From contig NC_016457.1 in assembly GCF_000226115.1 (NCBI RefSeq), forward strand, positions 4,898,001 through 4,962,000: a stretch of 64,000 bases of DNA, written 5' to 3'. This document shows, piece by piece, positions 32,112-39,311 of the stretch. Each line of letters opens with the position of its first letter. The first letter of the stretch is position 1. The notes under the pieces were generated by a model. It saw only the letters and a program-made list of their open reading frames with translations, had not been told where the DNA came from and did not search any database. This stretch comes from Thermothielavioides terrestris NRRL 8126 (Eukaryota > Ascomycota > Sordariomycetes > Sordariales > Chaetomiaceae). The translations under genes were made by a program, and so were the position numbers.

Positions 32112-35100
32112 ATGACACTCGAAACTGAGAAAACCGTCACCGTTGCTGTTGCAGCGCTTCCAACCCTCGACAGCCCCAAGGACTGGCCAAGATGGATCTC
32201 TGCTGTTCGCCAAGAGGCCAACAACCTGCGTGTCTGGCACATCATCGACCCAGACACCGAGCTCGCCACCGAGGCTGAGATGCTCGGCCTTCCTGTGCAG
32301 CCCACCCAGGGTGCGGCACGTCAGGCGGTCCAGGACCGCCATCTTCAGGCGTGGCACACTGCACTGCAAGCCTGGAAGGCAGCCGATCCCACCACCCGTG
32401 GCGAGGAACCTCAGTCAACCAATCCTACTGAGGAGGAGATCCGCCGTGAATTCCTCAAGCTGTGCGAGGCGTTCTCGAAGTCCGCCATCGACACTGCGGC
32501 GTTCCGTGCCGTCAACAAGCTCCGCGAGATGATCAACGTGTCTGTCAGCGACCGCTACGCACACACCGCACACGACATCATGGAGGCCGAGAACGTCACC
32601 GGCACACGCGGGTTTATACAGACGCTGCGCAAGATTATCGCACCCTCCAACAGCGCTACTTTCACTGCGCTTGCCGAGGAGTACGCAACTGTCCTTGCCA
32701 GAGGCAGCCAGAGCGGCGTCGAACCCAGGACCTGGATTCTCGAGTACATGTCGGTCCTCCACCGCGCAAGGGCGGCCAACATCGCCGCAGTCACCGACGC
32801 AACAGCCGTCACCACATTCCTCAAGACTGTGCAGAGACGCTTGGATCCAGAGTGGGCGACTCGCATGCTGAAGGATATCAGTGTGACTGAGAAGCTCGGC
32901 GGCAAAGGACCAACCCTTCTCGACTTGGCTCTCTCACTCGAGGCGATCCTCCAGGCTGAAGCGGTGGTCCACCCGAAGCCTGGAGCCTACCCCGTGCTTC
33001 CAGGAGCGCAGAACGGTCAGAAGGGCAGTCAGAAGCGCAAGAAGAACCGCGACTGCCCGTGCAAGCCGAAGACTTTTCGCCACTGGTGGTTTCCCTCGGA
33101 ATGTCGGCAACTTCGGTACGCTCTGACAGGGGAATCCCTGAACGGCGTGACGCTCCCAAACGACGCGGTGAATGCAGTGCGCCAACGATTCGCCAAGGAG
33201 CGCTGGAACGACCTTCGAGTGGAGCTCCAGAAGCTCGGTTGGAAGATCCAGAACGCATCGTCAAACGCCAAGACCACTAGTTCCAATAGTGGCGCGGGTC
33301 CTTCATTTCCGGGAGCGCTCCAGGTGCACGCTGTCATCGACCCAGCGATCGCAAGCGAGCTCGAAGGAGCGCGTGGCGTGTTCGCATCTCTCGAGTTTGG
33401 CCCACACCCGCTCAGCAAGTGCATTCTGTTTGACAACTGTGGAGCGGTCAATCTCGTCAATGACAGGGCTCTCCTTGTCCCTGGCACGTTCGTCAAGACG
33501 AGCGGTGAGACTGTTGAGGCAGGCACCACATCCTTCCCAATCTCTGGCCGCGGCAAATGGATCATCAAGAACGTTTTGAACGGCGCGCGCGGCCCGAACA
33601 CTGAGGACCTTGTCATAGACAACGTTGCTGTCGTCGAGGGCTTTCACGTCAACATTGTCTCTGAGAGACGCCTTCGAGCGCAGGGCGCTTGGTACTGCGG
33701 TCTGGATTGCACGCTGCGTTGGGGAACTTTGGAGAAGAGTATTGTACTCAGGCAGCTGGTCGAGAAGTTCAACCTGACCTTCTTGCAATACAATGCTCTT
33801 TCCTCCTACTCTGATGCCCTTCGGGTGCTCCCCAGAAGCTTTGCCGGACTTGTGACTTTGAGCGCTGCAGTTGTGAAGAACTTTGGGAGGAGCAGGCCCT
33901 CCAAGGACCCGCTCCCAGAGAGAGAAGACCCAGCTGCTCTCTGGCACATCAGATCTGGTCATCTGAGTTCAGAGGCGCTGGAACATCTCGTCTTGAACGC
34001 CAGAGGTGTGCGGATTCGCGGGCCTCGCAGACTGGAATGCGAGGTATGCGCGCAGGCATACGCGGAACAGGTTATTTCGCGCCGCCCACCATCGAAGCCG
34101 TCACCACGCCCATTTTGGAGGGTCTCTTGGGACCTGTTCGACTTTCCGAGGGCACTTGACGGCTCGAACTGGCTGCTGGTCATCAAGGACGAGTACAGTG
34201 GGAAGCTTTTCGCGACTCCACTCATACGCAAGACGCACGACAGTGTGTACGATGAGCTCGTCCGCTTCGAACGCTGGGTGAAACGCCAATTCGGGCTGCC
34301 CATCTGCAAGATCAGGCAGGATGGCGACACCAGTGTCATTGGCATCAAGGGATACACAGCGTACGAGCTCTGGGCGCAGGAGCAGGGCATCGACTTGGAG
34401 GTTACGCCTTCGGATACCAAGGAGCCCAACGGCGGTTCAGAACGCGCAGGCAAAGAACTTATCACAAAGAGCCTTGCAATGCTCACGGGCGCCGGACTTC
34501 CTCAGAACCTGTGGCCAGAGTCGACGGTTGCAGCTGCGTACTTGCACGGCATAAGCCCAAGTCGCGCTCGCAACTACCGCTCACCGAACGAGGTGCTCGA
34601 CTCTTGGTTCAGACACTGGTTTCGCTGGTATCAGCCCGGTCTCGTGCATTCCCTGACTGCCGACCTGCGCCCTAACTGGGGCGGCGTTTATGCGTACGGC
34701 TGCCGAGCGTACCCGCTGACGAAGGAACGCGAAAAGGGGATTGAGAGGCGTGCTGGGAAGGTCAAGCCCAGAGCGCACATCGGGTATCTTGTTGGATACA
34801 GGGCGTCCAACATTTACCGCATCTGGGTACCGAAACTCAGGAAGGTCATCACAACGCGCAACGTGACCTTTGACGAACGCACGTTCTACCGGGAGGGAGA
34901 GGAGCAGCTTGATGCTCAATCGGTGGCAGTCGCCAGAAAGGTTGTTGAGCTCATCGAACTCCCCATAGAGCCTCGGGACGCCGAGGCAGTGCCGTTCGGA
35001 GTTACAGATGCCCATGAAGACCCAGTGACGGTTCCCGGCTCTCCAGGACATCTGGGGGGTGTGACTGAACGGGAACCGGAAGGGCAGGCTCCTCCCCACT

Positions 35101-37481
35101 CTCCATCCTGTCTGGGGGGTGCGGAAGTACTCGAGCATCGCGGCCAGAGTTCGGGTGAGGAGCCCACTGGTGGTCTTTACACTCCAGAACCAACACCGGA
35201 GCCGCGCCAGGAACGCCCGGACGGTTTTGGAGGGAGCGGCCCCCCTGCTGATCACGGTGCTAGCAGTGACAGCAGACCGGTGGGAACTGCATCATCGGAG
35301 GCCCCTGATGCAGTTATCGGAGACGCCAGTAGCAGCGTCGCTGGCGGCACAACTAGGAGTGCCAGCCAGGGCAGCACGACGGCAAGTGCTGCCGCAGTCG
35401 ATACTCCTAGCAGTGAAGAGGAGGTCGACCGCCCTGGCGATCAGCCAGAGGCTCCAGACGACTGGGAAGACGCCTCAAACCATGGTTCTCAGCCTGATTC
35501 TGGAACACCCGCAGCCACGCCAGCGAGGGAGAAGCGCAAGTACGTGCGCAAGGTATACGGACCACCAACTCGTTACTCAAGACGGATCCGTAGACAGTCT
35601 CCCGGCGGCGGTGCAGGCGGAAGCGGCGGTCTGGTGTGCTTCGCAGCCCCCATGTACCATGAGGAGAGCATCGACGTACCAGATCAGCACGCGTGGCATT
35701 CGTTCAGCCACACATTTTTGGATGACCCTGTAATCGCTCTGCAGGAGGGCGACAGCATCCAGCACCGCACATTGCATGCGGTTTTCGCGGCGGCAGTCCG
35801 CCAACATCGTGACGCGCGTCCTGGGGCAACGCCAAGCAGGCCCCGGGTGCATTTTGACGACCTCGCCAAGCTTCCTAAGCGCTGGAGGGATCTCGCCAAC
35901 CACCCTCAAGGGCCCGAGTTCATCAAAGCGGCTGAGGAAGAGATTCGCAATCTCGTCAACAGGAAGACATGGCGCAAGATTCGGCGCGAGACCTTCAAAG
36001 GAAGACCACTCCCTCTGAAGTGGGTTTTCGTCTACAAGTTCGATCAGAATGGCAACCTCGAGAAGTGCAAGTCTCGCATCTGCGTTCGAGGCGACCTTCA
36101 GGAGCTCACTACTCTGCAAAGCACTTATGCAGCCACACTCGCAGCGCGCTCGTTCCGCACAATGATGGCTATCGCCGCGCAGTTTGATCTTGAGGTCAAG
36201 CAGTTCGACGTAGCGCAGGCGTTCTTGAATGCGGACCTGCCTGAGGGTGTTGTTTGCGAGATGCCTGAGGGGTTCGAAGAGCCTGGATTTCTTGTGGAAC
36301 TGCAGAGAGCTCTGTACGGCTTGCGAGAGTCTCCGTTGCTCTGGTACCGAGAGTTCTCCGGCACACTTCGGAAGCTCGGCCTCACAGCTTCGCCTGAGGA
36401 GCCATGCTTGTTCTTCGATCGCCAACGGCGCGTGCTCGTGCTGTTCTACGTGGACGACTACCTAGTCTTCTACCACAGAGACCACGCGGAGACAGCTCAG
36501 AGGATCATCGACGCTCTGAAAGCGAAGTACGAAGTGCACGAAAAGGGGGACGTGGCTTGGTTCCTGGGCATCAGGGTGATCCGCGACCGCGCGCAACGCA
36601 AGATCTGGCTCTGCCTTGACCAGTACATCGAGAAGATTGCGAAGCGCTTCGGTCTCGCGGATCAAATCACCTTTCCAAGCATCCCTCTCCCTGTAATGGA
36701 ACTCCGCAAGTTCACTGGCACTGCCACTCGAGCGCAGATCAGGCTGTTCCAGGAGCTTGTTGGATCGCTACTCTACGCCGCGGTCGTACTGCGCGCGGAG
36801 GTCGCGTTCCCGGCATCGTTGCTCTCGCACTTCCTGACGAACCCCTCGGGGACACACATTGATGCTGCAAAGCATGCAATCTCCTACCTGTTTGGCACGC
36901 GCTTCCTCGCTATTCAGTTCGGGGGTGTGCCGCAGGATGCTGCTCCCACGCAAATCTTGCTCATCGCAGGGGACGCGTCGCATGCGGATGATCCTGATAC
37001 GCGCAGGTCGTCACAAGGCTATCTCATCTCTCTGTTCGGTGGGCTCGTTCATTGGAAGGCTGCGCGCCAAGATACAGTCACCACCTCGTCTACGGAGGCG
37101 GAGCTCCTCGCTCTGTCCACCGCAGCGCGGGAGACAATGGCGTTCAAGCGTTTCCTCAGCGACCTGCAACTTGAGCTGGGTGTGCCTTGGACTGTGTTCT
37201 GTGACAACACGCAGACCATCCGGCTCGTGGTGGGAGAGAACGAACGCATCAGCACTCGCCTGCGTCATGTTGACATCCACAACATGTGGCTGCGTCAGGA
37301 ACACGCGAAGGGATCTTTCGAGGTCGCGTACTTGCCAACTGCTGAGATGCCTGCAGATGGGCTTACGAAGGTGTTGACTCGCCAGAAGTTCGAGCACTTC
37401 AGGGAGCTCCTCAACCTGCAGGATGTGCGTCATATGGTGCAGGGAGACGATCAGGGGGACAGGAACGCAAGGCTTGAGTAA
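32112..37481 (+). CDS. Copia Gag-Pol polyprotein, 1,789 aa, apparently intact
   Basis: One uninterrupted frame covers the whole polyprotein. Gag occupies about 1-390 and includes a cysteine-containing basic segment (DCPCKPKTFRHWW, about 316-330). The protease motif is at about 441 (LFDNCGAVNLV), which departs from the usual D-S/T-G-A by an extra residue. The integrase zinc finger WHIRSGHL...CEVC spans about 609-644; the DDE core has aspartates near 673 and 735 and glutamate in GGSERAGKE near 774. A 200-residue acidic, Ser/Gly-rich linker follows. Reverse transcriptase has KWVFVYKFDQNG, the FDVAQAFLNA motif and YVDDYLV near 1446. RNase H has GDASHADD and SSTEAELLAL near 1660. Order PR-IN-RT-RH is diagnostic of Copia. 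Nothing suggests inactivation except the unusual protease motif. Confidence 0.95.
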   Translation: MTLETEKTVTVAVAALPTLDSPKDWPRWISAVRQEANNLRVWHIIDPDTELATEAEMLGLPVQPTQGAARQAVQDRHLQAWHTALQAWKAADPTTRGEEPQSTNPTEEEIRREFLKLCEAFSKSAIDTAAFRAVNKLREMINVSVSDRYAHTAHDIMEAENVTGTRGFIQTLRKIIAPSNSATFTALAEEYATVLARGSQSGVEPRTWILEYMSVLHRARAANIAAVTDATAVTTFLKTVQRRLDPEWATRMLKDISVTEKLGGKGPTLLDLALSLEAILQAEAVVHPKPGAYPVLPGAQNGQKGSQKRKKNRDCPCKPKTFRHWWFPSECRQLRYALTGESLNGVTLPNDAVNAVRQRFAKERWNDLRVELQKLGWKIQNASSNAKTTSSNSGAGPSFPGALQVHAVIDPAIASELEGARGVFASLEFGPHPLSKCILFDNCGAVNLVNDRALLVPGTFVKTSGETVEAGTTSFPISGRGKWIIKNVLNGARGPNTEDLVIDNVAVVEGFHVNIVSERRLRAQGAWYCGLDCTLRWGTLEKSIVLRQLVEKFNLTFLQYNALSSYSDALRVLPRSFAGLVTLSAAVVKNFGRSRPSKDPLPEREDPAALWHIRSGHLSSEALEHLVLNARGVRIRGPRRLECEVCAQAYAEQVISRRPPSKPSPRPFWRVSWDLFDFPRALDGSNWLLVIKDEYSGKLFATPLIRKTHDSVYDELVRFERWVKRQFGLPICKIRQDGDTSVIGIKGYTAYELWAQEQGIDLEVTPSDTKEPNGGSERAGKELITKSLAMLTGAGLPQNLWPESTVAAAYLHGISPSRARNYRSPNEVLDSWFRHWFRWYQPGLVHSLTADLRPNWGGVYAYGCRAYPLTKEREKGIERRAGKVKPRAHIGYLVGYRASNIYRIWVPKLRKVITTRNVTFDERTFYREGEEQLDAQSVAVARKVVELIELPIEPRDAEAVPFGVTDAHEDPVTVPGSPGHLGGVTEREPEGQAPPHSPSCLGGAEVLEHRGQSSGEEPTGGLYTPEPTPEPRQERPDGFGGSGPPADHGASSDSRPVGTASSEAPDAVIGDASSSVAGGTTRSASQGSTTASAAAVDTPSSEEEVDRPGDQPEAPDDWEDASNHGSQPDSGTPAATPAREKRKYVRKVYGPPTRYSRRIRRQSPGGGAGGSGGLVCFAAPMYHEESIDVPDQHAWHSFSHTFLDDPVIALQEGDSIQHRTLHAVFAAAVRQHRDARPGATPSRPRVHFDDLAKLPKRWRDLANHPQGPEFIKAAEEEIRNLVNRKTWRKIRRETFKGRPLPLKWVFVYKFDQNGNLEKCKSRICVRGDLQELTTLQSTYAATLAARSFRTMMAIAAQFDLEVKQFDVAQAFLNADLPEGVVCEMPEGFEEPGFLVELQRALYGLRESPLLWYREFSGTLRKLGLTASPEEPCLFFDRQRRVLVLFYVDDYLVFYHRDHAETAQRIIDALKAKYEVHEKGDVAWFLGIRVIRDRAQRKIWLCLDQYIEKIAKRFGLADQITFPSIPLPVMELRKFTGTATRAQIRLFQELVGSLLYAAVVLRAEVAFPASLLSHFLTNPSGTHIDAAKHAISYLFGTRFLAIQFGGVPQDAAPTQILLIAGDASHADDPDTRRSSQGYLISLFGGLVHWKAARQDTVTTSSTEAELLALSTAARETMAFKRFLSDLQLELGVPWTVFCDNTQTIRLVVGENERISTRLRHVDIHNMWLRQEHAKGSFEVAYLPTAEMPADGLTKVLTRQKFEHFRELLNLQDVRHMVQGDDQGDRNARLE

Positions 37482-37568
37482 AAAACAAACTAAACACAGG
37501 AGCGCACGCCGGCGCAAAACAGACTGGGGGGTGCCCGCACCCGCGAAACAACAAACAACAACGCGGAA

Positions 37569-38482
37569 CTACTTGCCACCCTTCTTCTTCTTGGGAGTCA
37601 TGGCGGCCAGCACCGCCGCCGCCACACCACGCGCCAGCGCCTCCGGGTCAAAGCCCGGAGCAGCCTCCTCCTCGCTCTCGTCCTCATCCTCGTCCTCCTC
37701 CTCGCTCTCCTCCTTCTTGGCCTTCTTGGCCTTCTTGGACTTCTTGGTGGGCGCGGCCGCCTTTGCCTTGCCCTTGCCCTTGCCCTTGGCGGGCGCGGGC
37801 GCGCGCTCGTCGTCATCGTCGTCGTCATCCTCGGCGTCGGCGTCCTCGCCCTCCATGGCGAGGAGGGCGCGCAGGGTGGCGCGCAGCGTCTTCTGGTCCT
37901 ACCACACACAGTCAGACTAGCTCTTTTCCTTTGTCTTTTCATTTGTACTCACGAGATTGGCCTTGGGCTCCTGGCGCCCCTGCATCAGGGCCAGGAAGTG
38001 CTTGGCGGCGGGGAGCACACTCGCGGGGCTGATTCATCAGTACCGTGCGCCTTGCAACTGTGCTGACAGACTTACATGGAGCGACACTTCTTGCCGCGCG
38101 CACAGCGCGCGCACCGGGCCGCTTTGCCGGGGGCCTCCCGGCACTCCCCAGAGCTCTTGCCGCGCATGGCGGACTTCAGGCAACCCAGGCAGGGCTGCTC
38201 TCTCAGGGCGCCCTCCTCCTCCTCATCCTCCGAAGAGGAGGAGGAGGAGGAGGGGGGCGCCGCACGCTTGGAGGGGGTCTTCGGCGTGGCGGGGGTCCTG
38301 CTGCAAGTGTCAGAGACGCGGATGTACGCGCCGCGCCAGTCGGGCAGATTGTGGTGTGCTCACTTCTTGCTGGCGCCAGCGCCAGCCTTGGTGGGGGTGG
38401 CCGGGAGCGGGGGAGGCTTGTTCTTGGCCGCCTTGGCGGCGCGGGCCTTCTCGAGAGCGGCGAGGCGAGCAGAGGACGGCAT
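37569..38482 (-). CDS. spliced antisense accessory gene inside Copia: six-cysteine, acidic/basic protein, 249 aa, four exons
   Basis: Exons are 38482-38364, 38300-38076, 38028-37953 and 37898-37569; the stop is TAG. Donors are GTGAGC, GTAAGT and GTGAGT; acceptors are GCAG (tandem CAGCAG at 38301/38298), TCAG and GTAG. All phases join without a stop. The 5' leader is CAA-rich, supporting the ATG. Residues 1-60 are A/K/P-rich, then a serine run and acidic run (SSEDEEEEG). The core carries C-x2-C-x12-C-x9-C-x2-C-x5-C, starting QPCLGCLKSAM and ending RCARCARGKKC; the layout resembles fungal DUF3716-type or relaxed Zn2Cys6 modules. The C-terminal half alternates Asp/Glu runs with lysine-rich runs and ends in a lysine-rich tail after FDPEALARGVAAAVLAAM. 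A nuclear, chromatin- or nucleic-acid-associated role is inference. It lies between pol and the 3' LTR, opposite to element transcription, so its introns survive retrotransposition. Confidence 0.8.
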
Positions 38483-39120
38483 GGTTGTTGTTGTTGATGT
38501 TGTTGTTGTTGCTGATGCTGCTGCTGTTGCTCGCGGTCTGCAGAGGAAGAGTTCGGGAGATGGTTTGAGGCGCACTCACCATGATTAAATACTTCCAGGA
38601 GTGCAGCCATCGACCGGCCTGCGGCACTGCGGTATTGTCTGCATGGCGCGAATGCAACAATGGGTAGCAATGGTGGGCGTGCATTCAAGACGTTGGGCAA
38701 CAAAGGCCACAATGGCACACATGCGAATGATCGCAATGCTCAATTGCGCAACCTGCACCCACAATCGAGGCGGCACGATTCAAGATACGCGCCTGAATGG
38801 AGGATGGGGATGGAACGCGCTGCGCAATTGGGAACTGCGCACAATGCGATCAATGGCGCTCGCAACAATGCCAACGACAGCGCCCCTGAATGTCAACTTT
38901 GGCGCCCCTGGGTCTGACCGCATTCAGCGCAGCACGCAATTCGCCAACGCACGCGCCACAACGCGTACACAATGGCGCGCGGACAACTTGCACAATGGCG
39001 GCGGCTGCGCGCAATGGTGGGATCAATACCGGAGGCCACAGTTCAATGCGCCTGGCAGTGCGAGCTCCAGAGTCAGTGCCCAGCATGCGTGTTCCACAGA
39101 CAGCCTCCTGAGAGTCTGTC
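38483..39120 (-). promoter_or_regulatory. putative promoter/leader of the antisense gene, rich in GCAATG/TTGCGC motifs
   Basis: Directly before the ATG (38483-38530) the minus strand is a CAA/CAG leader. Further upstream (about 38640-39040) the plus strand is crowded with CAATGG, GCAATG, GCGCAAT and TTGCGC words, far more than in neighbouring DNA (for example around 38657, 38720, 38740, 38822, 38850, 38935, 38970, 39010). There is no convincing ORF. The clustering suggests binding sites or a decayed short repeat; function is inferred from position only. Confidence 0.45.
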
Positions 39121-39129
39121 TGGGGGGTG
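39121..39129 (+). other. polypurine tract of the Copia element
   Basis: TGGGGGGTG abuts the 3' LTR, where the plus-strand primer is cut. The same nine bases occur at 35052-35060 approximately, at 35112-35120 approximately and at 37524-37533 approximately inside the element. Confidence 0.7.
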
Positions 39130-39311
39130 TGTCGCGTGCTAGTGCACACGTGACTCTATCTGCCAGGCTCCCTGCGCTCAGGGGGCACATGTCAGCTCTG
39201 CCCACACATGTATATAGACCTCGGCGCTCCTCCCACCCAGCTTGAGAGGAGCACCTCTCTCAATACACATGCCTCTGCATCCTGCATGGCCCCACTTCGC
39301 TGCTCTTCTCA
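39130..39311 (+). repeat. 3' LTR of the Copia element
   Basis: 182 bp, TGTCGCG...TTCTCA, reading as identical to 31753-31934, which implies very recent insertion or conversion between LTRs. It is followed directly by GAGTA (39312-39316), matching the bases left of 10027. Confidence 0.95.

Larger units (their letters stand above)
31753..39311 (+). mobile_element. complete Ty1/Copia retrotransposon, 7,559 bp
   Basis: Structure in order: 182-bp LTR, half-tRNA primer-binding site, a single open Gag-Pol frame, a spliced gene on the opposite strand, a G-rich polypurine tract and an LTR that reads as identical to the first. It shows no RIP mutation while both flanks are heavily mutated, so it arrived after they decayed. 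Its left flank is TATTT (MULE) and its right flank GAGTA (Gypsy-1). The five-base duplication therefore does not match across this copy but does match between 10022 and 39312, implying a hybrid or rearranged locus. Confidence 0.95.

Noticed and set aside
35577..36425. 282-codon minus-strand frame inside Copia pol
   Set aside because: Antisense shadow of the reverse transcriptase coding sequence. Unlike 37569-38482 it lies over conserved sense coding DNA and has no splice structure or leader.
37957..38568. plus-strand frames of 150-203 codons over the antisense accessory gene
   Set aside because: They cross the minus-strand introns, are Arg/Gly/Leu-rich shadows, and have no domain; the phase-correct minus-strand exons explain the region better.
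10027..39311. Starship-type giant mobile element
   Set aside because: The block has gene cargo and short direct repeats, but no tyrosine-recombinase captain gene near an edge; the edges are Copia LTRs with a Copia-type 5-bp duplication.
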